From positions 62,001 through 126,000 of the forward strand of contig NZ_JRVC01000013.1 in assembly GCF_000807925.1 (NCBI RefSeq): a DNA stretch of 64,000 nt, in the 5' to 3' direction. The notes under the pieces were generated by a model. The model had not been told where the DNA came from, ran no database searches, and saw only the letters and a program-made list of their open reading frames with translations. The DNA is from Novosphingobium subterraneum (GTDB lineage Bacteria > Pseudomonadota > Alphaproteobacteria > Sphingomonadales > Sphingomonadaceae). Positions 44,878 to 53,289 of the stretch are shown in pieces. The translations under genes were made by a program, and so were the position numbers. Position 1 is the stretch's first letter. Each line of letters opens with the position of its first letter.

Positions 44878-45327
44878 GCTTTTCCGTCTTCCAGCTTTCG
44901 TCTCCGCGCGGTGCGACGCGCCTCACCGGGGCCCGGCAACCCTGTCGTCAGCGCCGTTATCCGATACTTAGGTATAGTCATCCGACACGATTGCAGAGGC
45001 GCCACACGGGCAATCGCTTGGTACCATCGCAAGAGAGGAAAATACCCTCGCGGTCGCCAATCAAGGGTGCGTGGACCTTCGCAGTCTGCGTGCCCTTGAT
45101 TTGGCAGCGCGCCGCCCAGCCACGCGCGACATGAACGGGAGCGGCCTTCTGCGAAACCCAACGCTCCGCCGCATTTTCTATAAGCTCTCGCTCGAATTGC
45201 TGCGCGCCGCCTTTGTCTTCCTGCGACTGGGGTTAAAGGGCGAGGCGCGCCTGCTTGCGCACGCGTCTCAATGGGCGAGGCACACGGCTTCCGGTCGCCG
45301 CCGCAGGTGGTGGCACCGGAAAGTGGC
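44878..45327. other. Intergenic region without a recognisable gene
   Basis: 450 bp between the SDR and the corA remnant. It contains the near-copy (44964-44976) of the 14-bp palindrome at 42989. Short open frames here show no family features. Confidence 0.4.
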
Positions 45328-45504
45328 ATGAGCGTCGTCGCCGCCTTTCTATATCATGAGGGCAAACGGCTACGGCCGGTGACCCTGATCGATCCGGTGT
45401 GCGAGCATATCGCCGAGGATGACTTCGTGTGCGTAATCCTCGGCGTCATCGCCGCAGTCTGCATCGGACTCTACATCCGGTTCAAACGCAACCACTGGCT
45501 TTGA
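45328..45504 (+). pseudogene. corA: CorA magnesium transporter with a large internal deletion
   Basis: The 58-residue frame begins MSVVAAFLYHEGKRLRPVTL...AEDDFVCV, like the N-terminus of sphingomonad CorA proteins, and ends GVIAAVCIGLYIRFKRNHWL, like the CorA C-terminal TM helix and tail. The whole cytoplasmic domain and the GMN pore motif (roughly 250 residues) are missing without a frame change. It is a deletion scar and cannot act as a channel. Assignment is from the two ends only. Confidence 0.5.
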
Positions 45505-45565
45505 CGTCGCTGACCGCTGTCCACATCGCGCAGGGCTGAGGCCGCCGGGGGTAGGTTGCCACAAT

Positions 45566-46018
45566 TCAATGCTTTCGAAGCGTCTCGGCGCGGTGCCGGT
45601 CCAACGCATCGAGCAAAGCCCTGCCGATCAAAGGCTTTGCGAGAACGTGATCGAAGCCCGCCTCGGCGGCCCGCGAGGCCAGCAGCGTGTCGTGAAAGCC
45701 TGAGATCATGATGGCGCGTCCCGACCATCCGATCTCGCGAAGGTGACGCAGCATCGCGAATCCGTCGATGTCGGGCATGCGATAGTCGAGGATGACGCAG
45801 TCTGCCTCCTTCGCGCGGGGGTCGGCCAACAGCGCGTGGCCGGTCGTATATCCCCACACGGCATAGCCGCGCGATCTCAGCAGCAGCTGGAGGCCACGCC
45901 GCACGCCGGGATCGTCGTCGGAGACGAGGATGGTGTATCTGCCATCATGCTGAGTGGAACGGACCGATGGCATTGCGAGAAGCGGACACCCGTGTGACGA
46001 TTGCACCATCGATCGCAT
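45566..46018 (-). CDS. Single-domain response regulator
   Basis: 150 residues: YTILVSDDDPGVRRGLQLLL (acidic pair), phospho-acceptor Asp in DCVILDYRMPDIDGF, and conserved Lys in HVLAKPL. No output domain follows, so it may act as a phosphate sink or protein-interaction switch. It is 36 bp downstream of fixJ on the same strand and is likely phosphorylated by the FixL-like kinase. ATG 46018 is preceded by GAGGCGCGAT; an internal ATG at 45973 would still keep the whole domain. Confidence 0.85.
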   Translation of the reverse strand: MRSMVQSSHGCPLLAMPSVRSTQHDGRYTILVSDDDPGVRRGLQLLLRSRGYAVWGYTTGHALLADPRAKEADCVILDYRMPDIDGFAMLRHLREIGWSGRAIMISGFHDTLLASRAAEAGFDHVLAKPLIGRALLDALDRHRAETLRKH

Positions 46019-46054
46019 ATCGCGCCTCGTCCCGTCGCTACGTAGAGGTCGCAG

Positions 46055-46678
46055 TCACTTCGGCTTGCGGCCCATGCCCGCGGCAAAGGCGATCCGCAGG
46101 GCTTCGGACAAATTGCGGACCTCGAGCTTGGCCATCAGGCTCGCGCGATGGACCTCGACCGTTCGCGATGAACAGCCCAGGTCATAGGCGATCGTCTTAT
46201 TGGGCAGGCCGTTCGCCAGCCCTTCCAGCACTTCACGCTCCCGGGGCGTCAGTGCAGCGACCCGCACGCCGGCTTCAGAGGTTTCCAGAGTGCGAAGGTC
46301 GACATCGTCGAGACGCGCGAACGCGCGGCTGACGGCGCCGAGCAGGGCGGCTTTCTCGAAGGGCTTCTCGAGAAAGTCGACCGCGCCGCCTTTCATGGCC
46401 TGCACCGCAACCGACACGTCGCCATGGCCGGTCAGGACGATGACCGGCATATTGACCCCGCGTGCTGCCATGGCGGCCTGAATCTCGAGACCGTCCATCT
46501 CGGGCATGCGCACGTCGAGGATGACGCAGCCGACGGCCGCCGACTTCGCCTCCTTGAGAAACTCCACGCCCGAGGCATAGGTCACGACGTCGTAGCCCGC
46601 GGTCTTGAGCGCAAAGCTCGCCGCCTTGCGGATGCTCTCCTCGTCGTCGACCAGATGGATGACGCGTCTATCCCCCAT
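46055..46678 (-). CDS. fixJ: FixJ-like response regulator (receiver plus LuxR HTH)
   Basis: 207 residues. Receiver domain with VIHLVDDEESIRK, GCVILDVRMPEMDGL (phospho-Asp), VLTGHGDVSVAV and FLEKPF; then LuxR-type HTH (LTPREREVLEGLANGLPNKT, TVEVHRASLMAKL). ATG 46678 follows GGAGGAAC and is 11 bp inside the end of the kinase gene, so the two are coupled. Likely partner of the FixL-like sensor and activator of low-oxygen genes. Confidence 0.88.
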   Translation of the reverse strand: MGDRRVIHLVDDEESIRKAASFALKTAGYDVVTYASGVEFLKEAKSAAVGCVILDVRMPEMDGLEIQAAMAARGVNMPVIVLTGHGDVSVAVQAMKGGAVDFLEKPFEKAALLGAVSRAFARLDDVDLRTLETSEAGVRVAALTPREREVLEGLANGLPNKTIAYDLGCSSRTVEVHRASLMAKLEVRNLSEALRIAFAAGMGRKPK

Positions 46679-48203
46679 GTTCCTCCTCCGCCCGCGCATG
46701 GATCAAGGTAAAATGAAAGCGCGCGCCGCCGCGGTCGGGGCGCTCCATCCAGATACGGCCCCCATGCGCTTCGATGATGGTCCGGCAGATCGAAAGGCCG
46801 AGGCCCATGCCGTCGGCCTTTGTCGACTTGAACGCCGTGAAGAGCTGCTCCCGGACCTCGTCGGCGATGCCGGGGCCGGTATCCTCCACGGTCACCTCGA
46901 TCAGCCCGTCAGGGCGCAACCTGGTCGCTACCTTGAGGTCGCGAACAGGACACGCCGCCATCGCCTCGATGGCGTTGCGCATCAGGTTGACCAGCACCTG
47001 CTGGATCTGCACCCTGTCGACGAGAACCGGCGTCGCGGCGGGATCGACCGCGAAGAAGCTGCGGATGCCGCGCTCGCGTGCACCGACCAGCGCGAGCTCG
47101 CTCGCCTCGGCGACAACCTGCGGCAGATCGTGGAGGCTCTTGTCGACCTCGCCGCGGGCGACGAAATCGCGCAGGCGCCGGACGATATGGCCGGCCCGCA
47201 GCGTTTCCTGTGCCGCATCATCCATCACCGACCGTAGCGACACGAAGGGTTCGTCGTCCCGCTCGTCGAGCATGTCGCGGATCGTCTCGAGATAGAGCGC
47301 GACCGCGGCAAGCGGCTGGTTGAGCTCATGCGCGAGGGTCGAGGCCATCGTGCCCATCGCGCTCAGCCGGGAGACATGGACCAGCTCTGCCTGCAGTTCC
47401 TTGAGCCTGAGCTCATCCTGCTCCTTGGCGGTGAGATCCCGGATGAAGCCGGTGAACAACCGCTGCCCGTCTTCACCGGCCTCGCCAACCGACAGCTGCA
47501 TCGGGAAGGTCGAGCCGTCGCGGCGCTGGCCGACCACGACGCGGCCGAGGCCGATGATCCGGCGCTCGCCGGTCTGGAGATAATGCGCGATATATTCGTC
47601 ATGCCGGTCGCGATCGGGCTGGGGCATCAGGCAGGAGACGTTGCGGCCGACGAGCTCGGTTTCCGAATAGCCGAACAGGCGTTGGGCGGCCGCGCTGAAC
47701 GACGTGATGTCGCCGGTCTCGTCGATGATGATCATCGCATCGGGGACGGTCGCCAGGATCGACTGGAGATGCTGCTCGCGGGTCTCGATTGACGCCCGGA
47801 CCGCCGCCTCGTCGGTGACATCGCGACTGATGCAGGCAAAGCCTCGATGTGCGTCGCCTTCGAACAGGGCGCTGATCGTCAGGCGCGCGAGATACTCCGC
47901 TCCGTTCTCGCAGACCCGCCACGCTTCGCGCTCCAGCGTGCCTTCGTGAAGGGCGGCCGCCAGGTCTGCGCACGGGCGGCCGGCCGCAATCTCGTCGGGC
48001 GGGTAGAACAGGTCATGGGGCTGTCCCAGGACGCGATCGAGGGGCCAGCATTCGGCACGCTCGCCTTCTTCATTATAGCTCAGCACGATCCCGGCAGGAT
48101 CGAGCAGCGTCAGGACATGGCCGCCAGCCTGTCGCAGGAACAACGGCGCAAGCCGCACCACCTCCCTGGCAATCTCGTCCGCCCCGCGCCTCGTGTCGAC
48201 CAT
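46668..48203 (-). CDS. fixL: FixL-like haem-PAS oxygen-sensor histidine kinase
   Basis: 511 residues from ATG 48203. N-terminal PAS-like domain, then a second PAS with the FixL haem pocket: MPQPDRDRHDEYIAHYL (proximal His201) and IIGLGRVVVGQRRDG (Arg221), which align with Bradyrhizobium FixL His200 and Arg220. The kinase core has LAHELNQPLAAV (His292), NLMRNAIEAM, VEDTGPGI and DGMGLGLSI. No TM helices, so a soluble oxygen sensor. Start could also be GTG 48233. It is coupled to fixJ. Confidence 0.87.
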   Translation of the reverse strand: MVDTRRGADEIAREVVRLAPLFLRQAGGHVLTLLDPAGIVLSYNEEGERAECWPLDRVLGQPHDLFYPPDEIAAGRPCADLAAALHEGTLEREAWRVCENGAEYLARLTISALFEGDAHRGFACISRDVTDEAAVRASIETREQHLQSILATVPDAMIIIDETGDITSFSAAAQRLFGYSETELVGRNVSCLMPQPDRDRHDEYIAHYLQTGERRIIGLGRVVVGQRRDGSTFPMQLSVGEAGEDGQRLFTGFIRDLTAKEQDELRLKELQAELVHVSRLSAMGTMASTLAHELNQPLAAVALYLETIRDMLDERDDEPFVSLRSVMDDAAQETLRAGHIVRRLRDFVARGEVDKSLHDLPQVVAEASELALVGARERGIRSFFAVDPAATPVLVDRVQIQQVLVNLMRNAIEAMAACPVRDLKVATRLRPDGLIEVTVEDTGPGIADEVREQLFTAFKSTKADGMGLGLSICRTIIEAHGGRIWMERPDRGGARFHFTLIHARAEEEHGG

Positions 48204-48261
48204 CGGCCGGCTCACATACCTGGCCGGGCGCACGTATCCGGGCGTAGCCCGACCGTGCCAC

Positions 48262-48735
48262 TCAGCGCCGCGCGAGTATGGCCTTCATCTCGTCGATTTC
48301 CTGCCGCTGCGAGCGCTTGATCGCTTCGCAAAGCCGGATGACTTCCGGATCGCTGAGCTTTGCTTCCTGGCACATCAGGATCGCCCCGGAATGATGCGGG
48401 ATCATCGAGCGCAGAAAGGCCGTGTCGCCGATCGTGGTCTGGGTGCGGATGAGTGCAAAGCTGCCGAAGAAGGCGACCAGCGACGCGGCGATCAGCGCGA
48501 TGTTGGCGGCCTTCGACACGAACATGTGTCGCATGGCGAGGATCATCAGCACCACCATCGGTGCGACCATCATCAGCGTCATGTAGAGCATGTTGAGGTT
48601 GTTGTAGAAGCTGTCGAGCCCGTCGATCATGACGAACATCACCAGATACATGATGACGCCGCTGATGACGGTCTGAACGGCAAGGCTCCAATAGGCACCC
48701 ATCTTCCGGGTGTTCATGTGGGACGAATGGTCCAT
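48262..48735 (-). CDS. DUF305-containing membrane protein
   Basis: 157 residues. Four TM helices (e.g. LAVQTVISGVIMYLVMFVMI, MTLMMVAPMVVLMILAM) with His/Met at the N-terminus (MDHSSHMNTRKMG), then a DUF305 segment: FLRSMIPHHSGAILMCQEA, which carries the HH and Met motif found in copper-associated DUF305 proteins. ATG 48735 follows AAGGAGATACGCC. It lies downstream of the copAB pair and is probably a copper-binding membrane protein. Confidence 0.82.
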   Translation of the reverse strand: MDHSSHMNTRKMGAYWSLAVQTVISGVIMYLVMFVMIDGLDSFYNNLNMLYMTLMMVAPMVVLMILAMRHMFVSKAANIALIAASLVAFFGSFALIRTQTTIGDTAFLRSMIPHHSGAILMCQEAKLSDPEVIRLCEAIKRSQRQEIDEMKAILARR

Positions 48736-48825
48736 GGCGTATCTCCTTCGCTCGGCGCCGGCCGACCTGGGTATGAGTGTAACGCCCCGCTCTCTTGTTC
48801 GCCCCCGCCATCAACCGTCCTGATG

Positions 48826-49944
48826 CTAAAACCAGAAGCGAACGCCGGCGACGAAGCTGGTGGCATGGACGTCCTCGCCCGCAAGCCTCGACAGCCGCGC
48901 CGTGTCTCCGGCTTTGCGCAGATAGGAAACGCCGATGTAAGGTGCGAACTGGCGGCTGAATTCGTAGCGCAGGCGCGCGCCGAGCTCTATGTTGACCAGC
49001 CCCGAACCGATGTCGTTCTCCGGAATATCCTGCGCGGCGAAATTGACCTCGGCGCGCGGCTGCAAGATCAGGCGCTGGGTGATGCGCTGGTCGTAATAGC
49101 CCTCGACCCGGCCCAGAACATCGCCCTTGGTCGAGAGGAACAGCGCGCCTTCGACCTCGAACATGCCAGGAGCCAGGCCCTCGACGCCGATCGTCGCGTA
49201 GGTGCGGTCGGGCCCGCGGCCGAAGTCCTGGCGGATACCGCCCTGAAGATTGAAATAGGGGTCGATGGCCCGGCTGTAGAGCACCTGCACCTCGGCGCTG
49301 TCGATGCCGCGGCCGAACTCGCCTTCGCCCTCGCTCTTGAGCCAGAGCCGGTTGATGTCGCCGCCGTAAAAGCCTTCGCCATCCCAGCGATAGCCATCGC
49401 GGCCGCTATGCGCCTGATACTCGAACACGTTGAGCAGCACCTGCCCGAAATTGTTGCCGCCGCTATCCTTCATCATGATGTCGCGCGAGCGCGCCATCTC
49501 GCCGCCGGGAAAATCACGATCGGCGAAGTGGTCGCTTGGGGGAGGCGGCGGGGGCGCATTGCCGGCCGGAAGCGCCGTGCCGGTCATTTGCATGCCGGGC
49601 ATGGCGGGCATTCCCGGCATCGTTGTCTGGCCATGCTGCGAATGGTCCATACCCGGCATCTCCGGCATCGCGGGAGACGCGGGTTGCGGCTGACCGGCCG
49701 CATCTCCCTGCGGCGCAGGACTGGCCTGGTGCTGCGAATGGTCCATCGCCGAGGTGGCGTCCGGCGCTGGTGTCTGAGCGCGCGGCCTGGCGGCGGCCTT
49801 GTCCTTCTTCTTCTCCTGCGCCGGCGCCACTTCGCCCGGCGGCGCCATGCCGGGCATGCCGTGCATCGAATGATCCTGGGCAAAGGCGGGCGCGGCAGCG
49901 AAAAGGGCGATCGCGCTCACCAGCGGCGTGAGGATGCGGGTCAT
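48826..49944 (-). CDS. copB: CopB outer-membrane copper-resistance protein, copy 2
   Basis: 372 residues. Signal peptide to AFAQ, then a long His/Met/Pro-rich region (DHSMHGMPGMAPP, MDHSQHQASPAPQ, MPEMPGMDHSQHGQ, TMPGMPAMPGMQM), then the CopB barrel (NRLWLKSEGEGEFG, RLILQPRAEVNFAAQD, GARLRYEFSRQFAPYIGVSY, GVRFWF end). Starts within the copA TAATGA junction. About 40 residues longer in the metal-binding region than copy 1. Confidence 0.92.
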   Translation of the reverse strand: MTRILTPLVSAIALFAAAPAFAQDHSMHGMPGMAPPGEVAPAQEKKKDKAAARPRAQTPAPDATSAMDHSQHQASPAPQGDAAGQPQPASPAMPEMPGMDHSQHGQTTMPGMPAMPGMQMTGTALPAGNAPPPPPPSDHFADRDFPGGEMARSRDIMMKDSGGNNFGQVLLNVFEYQAHSGRDGYRWDGEGFYGGDINRLWLKSEGEGEFGRGIDSAEVQVLYSRAIDPYFNLQGGIRQDFGRGPDRTYATIGVEGLAPGMFEVEGALFLSTKGDVLGRVEGYYDQRITQRLILQPRAEVNFAAQDIPENDIGSGLVNIELGARLRYEFSRQFAPYIGVSYLRKAGDTARLSRLAGEDVHATSFVAGVRFWF

Positions 49945-51872
49945 TACGCGTCTCCCTTCGGACGGACGCTCACGACCCGCATCATCCCTGCATGCATGTG
50001 GTAGAGGAGATGACAGTGGAAGGCCCAGTCGCCGACCGCGTCGGCGGTGAAGTCCCAGGTCACCTTGCCGCCGGGCTGGACGATCACCGTATGCTTGCGC
50101 GGCGCATGATCGCCATGCCCCGTCACCAGCTCGAAAAAATGCCCGTGAATATGGATCGGATGCCCCATCATCGTGTCGTTGATGAGATTGACGCGCACCC
50201 GCTCGCCTTCGATGAAGGGGATCGGCTCGTGATGGTCCGACATTTTTTCGCCGTCGAACGACCACATGAACCGCTCCATGTTGCCGGTGAGGTGAATGTC
50301 GATGCTGCGGCTCGGCGCGCGCACGTCCGGATTGCGATCGAGCGCCATCAGGTCCCTGTAGACAAGCACCTTGTGGCCGACGTCGGCGAGGCCCTGGCCG
50401 GGCTCGCCGGTGCGGTCTACGGGCATCGGCGAGATGGTCTGGACGCTCGGGTCGCGCTTCACCTGGGGCGCATTCGAGAAGTCGCGCATCTTCATCGAGC
50501 CCATCGCGTGCCCGCCATGATCCATGCCCGCCATCTGGCCATCGGCGCCCATCGCCCCGTGGTCCATGCCCGCCATCGACGAGTGATCCATCCCCAAGTG
50601 GTCCATGTCTCCCATGGCGCCTTGCTCCATGCCGGACGCCATCGCGGCCCCCGCACCGGTTGCGAGGCGGGCAGATGCGTTCTTTTCGGCAGTCGGATCG
50701 ACGCCCCGCGTCGTGCCGCCCGACATGTCCATGCCCTCCATGCCGGACATCGAGGACATGTCCATGCCCATGTCCTTCATGTCGGCGAGCGGCCGTTTGC
50801 GCAGCGGCGGCACCTCGCCGGCCATGCCGGCCCGCGGCGCCAGCGTCGCGCGCGCCATGCCGGAACGATCGATTGCCTCGCCGACGAGCGTGTAGGCCTT
50901 ATCTTCGCTAGGCGTTACGATGACATCGTAGGTCTCGGCGACGCCGATCTGGAATTCGTCGACGCTGACCGGCATCACATTCTGCCCGTCGGCCTGAACG
51001 ATGCTCAGGGGCAGGCCGGGAATGCGGACATTGAAGGTGGTCATCGCCGAGGCATTGATGACGCGCAGCCGCACCCGCTCGCCCGGGGTGAAGAGCGCAG
51101 TCCAGTTGTCCATGGGACCGTGGCCGTTGACGAGATAGGTGTAGGTCGATCCGGTCACATCGGAGATGTCGGTCGGGTCCATGCGCATCTGGCCCCAGTC
51201 GAGCCGATCCTTGAGCGGCTGGTCCTTGCCAGACAGAAGTCCGGCCAGCGTCTGGCGCTGGAAGTTGAAATGGCCGGGATTGACCTTGAGGCGACGGAAG
51301 ATCGCCTGCGGTGACAGCGCGCTGTGATCGGCCAATACGATGACATGTTCGCGGTCATAGGCGACCGGATCGGTGCCCGCCGGGTCGATGATGATCGGCC
51401 CGTAATGGCCTTCTTGCTCCTGCAGGCCCGAATGGCTGTGATACCAGTAGGTACCGTTCTGCATCACCGGAAAATCATACAGATAGCTGCTGCCGGGCTT
51501 GATGCCGGGGAAGGAGACGCCCGGCACGCCGTCGTGTTTCGCCGGAACCAACAGCCCGTGCCAGTGGATTGAGCTGTCTTCCTCGAGCTGATTGATGACG
51601 TTGAGCCGCACGCGCTGGCCCTCGCGCAGCCGGATCAGCGGGGCGGGGACCGTGCCGTTGAGGCCGATTGCCCGGAACTTGCGCCCGTCGATGGTCATCG
51701 ACTGCCGGGCGATGGTGAGCGTGATGTCTTCGCCCGACACGGTCGGCAGCGTCGGTCGCATCCCCGGCGAGATCGTCTGCGCCCAGGCCGGCAGCCAGGC
51801 TGACAATGCTGCGCCGCCGCCGGCGAGGGCCGCGCCGCGGAGGAACTGGCGGCGGTCGAGAGCAGAAATCAT
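49944..51872 (-). CDS. copA: CopA-type periplasmic multicopper oxidase, copy 2
   Basis: 642 residues. Tat signal (DRRQFLRGAALAGGGAA). Motifs SSIHWHGLL, YWYHSHSGLQ, HPIHIHGHFFEL and HCHLLYHMHAGMM. The Met/His linker is very long (MKDMGMDMSSMSGMEGMDMS, MDHLGMDHSSMAGMDHGAM, MAGMDHGGHAMGSM). It oxidises periplasmic Cu(I). A candidate ECF-sigma promoter is at 51914-51939, just beyond the sigma-factor stop codon, and copB follows in the same transcript. Only moderately similar to copy 1, so not a recent duplication. Confidence 0.93.
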   Translation of the reverse strand: MISALDRRQFLRGAALAGGGAALSAWLPAWAQTISPGMRPTLPTVSGEDITLTIARQSMTIDGRKFRAIGLNGTVPAPLIRLREGQRVRLNVINQLEEDSSIHWHGLLVPAKHDGVPGVSFPGIKPGSSYLYDFPVMQNGTYWYHSHSGLQEQEGHYGPIIIDPAGTDPVAYDREHVIVLADHSALSPQAIFRRLKVNPGHFNFQRQTLAGLLSGKDQPLKDRLDWGQMRMDPTDISDVTGSTYTYLVNGHGPMDNWTALFTPGERVRLRVINASAMTTFNVRIPGLPLSIVQADGQNVMPVSVDEFQIGVAETYDVIVTPSEDKAYTLVGEAIDRSGMARATLAPRAGMAGEVPPLRKRPLADMKDMGMDMSSMSGMEGMDMSGGTTRGVDPTAEKNASARLATGAGAAMASGMEQGAMGDMDHLGMDHSSMAGMDHGAMGADGQMAGMDHGGHAMGSMKMRDFSNAPQVKRDPSVQTISPMPVDRTGEPGQGLADVGHKVLVYRDLMALDRNPDVRAPSRSIDIHLTGNMERFMWSFDGEKMSDHHEPIPFIEGERVRVNLINDTMMGHPIHIHGHFFELVTGHGDHAPRKHTVIVQPGGKVTWDFTADAVGDWAFHCHLLYHMHAGMMRVVSVRPKGDA

Positions 51873-51913
51873 TCGGTTTGTCTCAGCTTTAAGAAAGAGG
51901 GCGGACCTATTGG

Positions 51914-51939
51914 AAATACGCAGCGTGGCCTCATCCCCC
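51914..51939 (-). promoter_or_regulatory. Candidate ECF-sigma promoter of copAB copy 2
   Basis: Minus strand GGGGGAT - 10 bp - TGCGTATTT, 42 bp before the copA ATG. Part of the five-site set described in the findings. Confidence 0.55.
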
Positions 51940-52506
51940 TCAAACTTTCTTCAATATTTCCGCGAGGCGCGCCCGGGCGCGGTAGAGGCGGGTCTCGACT
52001 GCCTTCTGGCTGATGCCGAGAATCTCGGCGGTTTCGGCTTCCGACTTCTCGTCGATCGTCCGCAGGATGAGCGTGTCCTTGAGAGAGGCGGGCAGGGCGG
52101 CGATCGCTTTCATCGCCTCTGCCAGTTGCTGCTCGGCGCCGATTGCCTGGTCGGGTAGCGGCGCCTCATCGGCGACGTCATCCGCCTCGCCCAGCGGCAG
52201 GGCCATGGAGAAGAAGTTCCGGACCGCGCGCCGGCGCCGCCAGTCATGGCATTTGTTGATGACGATCCGGGACATCCAGACCGGAAAAGGTCGCGCAGCG
52301 TCATAGCGGTTGAGTGCGGCAAAGGCCGCGACGAAGCTCGCCTGGGTGACATCTAAGGCCTCATCCATAGATCCGACATGGCTGCGCACGAGCCGGTGAA
52401 CCCAACCTTGATGCCGCCGGACCAGTTCGCCATAAGCCGCTTGCCGCCCGCCAAGCGCCAAAGCCGCGAGCTCCCCGTCCGAGCAGTCGGGGAGGCTCGC
52501 GGTCAT
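51940..52506 (-). CDS. ECF RNA polymerase sigma factor (CnrH-like)
   Basis: 188 residues. Sigma-2 region: AAYGELVRRHQGWVHRLVRS, then DVTQASFVAAFAALNRYD and PFPVWMSRIVINKCHDW; sigma-4 region: LPASLKDTLILRTIDEKSEA, ETAEILGISQKAVETRLYRA. No extra domains. It overlaps the sensor gene upstream by 4 bp and is third in an operon with a small TM protein and a CnrX-like sensor, the order of cnrYXH. It probably recognises GGG(T/G)TGC-N10-TGCGTATT promoters (see findings). Confidence 0.88.
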   Translation of the reverse strand: MTASLPDCSDGELAALALGGRQAAYGELVRRHQGWVHRLVRSHVGSMDEALDVTQASFVAAFAALNRYDAARPFPVWMSRIVINKCHDWRRRRAVRNFFSMALPLGEADDVADEAPLPDQAIGAEQQLAEAMKAIAALPASLKDTLILRTIDEKSEAETAEILGISQKAVETRLYRARARLAEILKKV

Positions 52507-52943
52507 TTGGACTTGGCCGTCAGCGCTTTCACGACGGCGTCGTCGAACTTCTCGGTCTGATCGGGACGCAGCACGGCCCGCATTGCGAAGATGTGCTCGA
52601 GCGTTTCCTTCTGCAGGGCCCCCATGGCCTGGTGCGAGCGATCCACCGCCGCTGCGACTTGCGGGCCATAGCCATGCTCCGCTTCGATCGCCTCCGCGAG
52701 GCGCGCATTGTCGGCGCGCAGTTCGGCCTCCAGCGCTTGACGCCGTAAGGCGTAGTTCTTCTCGATTGTCTCGAGCCGGCTGTGTTGCGCGGAATCCAGC
52801 TTCAGATCGCGATGGAGCAGCTCGTGCAGCTCATTTTCGACCGGGCGTACTGGAACCACATAGACGCGGCCGATGACAACGCCAGCGATCGCCGCGGCAA
52901 AGGTCAGCAGGACGAGGAGCAGGAGCCGGCGGTCGCGCATCAT
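52503..52943 (-). CDS. CnrX-like periplasmic metal sensor
   Basis: 146 residues. One N-terminal TM helix (LLLLVLLTFAAAIAGVVIG) and a periplasmic helical hairpin of the heavy-metal-sensor family. His40 and His44 (HELLH), Glu61, His117 and Met121 (HIFAM) fall exactly two residues before the metal ligands of Cupriavidus CnrX (His42, His46, Glu63, His119, Met123), so the Ni/Co-type site is conserved. It would hold the small TM anti-sigma protein and release the sigma factor on metal binding. Overlaps both neighbours by ATGA. Confidence 0.85.
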   Translation of the reverse strand: MMRDRRLLLLVLLTFAAAIAGVVIGRVYVVPVRPVENELHELLHRDLKLDSAQHSRLETIEKNYALRRQALEAELRADNARLAEAIEAEHGYGPQVAAAVDRSHQAMGALQKETLEHIFAMRAVLRPDQTEKFDDAVVKALTAKSK

Positions 52944-53212
52944 TGTGAACTCAGCAGCGTCGAAGGAGCGAGCGCGAGCCGCGCGTCAAAGGGCGATATC
53001 GGCCCGGCTTCGGTCGACCGCACAGGCACGGCCGAGCCGGCAATTCCCAGGAACAAGGCTGCTGTCGCGGCGATACCGAATGTCGTGGCGCTCAGGCGGG
53101 GCATGGCCTGGAGCCGGGCGATCTCGGCCATGACGCGGCTGTCCAGCCCGGCAAGCCGGGGATCGAGCGGCGCTTCCCGCAACCGGCTGAGCATGTCGTC
53201 GAGGTGGTCCAT
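52940..53212 (-). CDS. Small TM protein, probable anti-sigma factor (CnrY-like position)
   Basis: 90 residues: cytoplasmic helix (MDHLDDMLSRLREAPLDPRL, DSRVMAEIARLQ), one TM helix (TFGIAATAALFLGIAGSAV) and a short periplasmic tail. Size, topology and position (first gene before the CnrX-like sensor and sigma factor) match CnrY-type anti-sigma proteins, although sequence similarity in this family is low. Transcribed from the predicted ECF promoter at 53236-53261, so the operon would be autoregulated. Confidence 0.7.
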   Translation of the reverse strand: MDHLDDMLSRLREAPLDPRLAGLDSRVMAEIARLQAMPRLSATTFGIAATAALFLGIAGSAVPVRSTEAGPISPFDARLALAPSTLLSSQ

Positions 53213-53235
53213 GATGTTTCTCCGTCTTCACTTCT

Positions 53236-53261
53236 CAATACGCAGGATGGTCCGGCAACCC
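53236..53261 (-). promoter_or_regulatory. Candidate ECF-sigma promoter of the sigma operon
   Basis: Minus strand GGGTTGC - 10 bp - TGCGTATTG, 23 bp before the ATG at 53212. It is divergent from, and nearly identical to, the copC promoter 28 bp away. Confidence 0.65.
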
Positions 53262-53289
53262 TTGTCCGGGAACAAAAAGAAAATTGCGA

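Noticed and set aside
45071..45331. An 86-codon plus-strand frame before the corA remnant
   Set aside because: No family features, no ribosome-binding site, and composition typical of non-coding GC-rich DNA.
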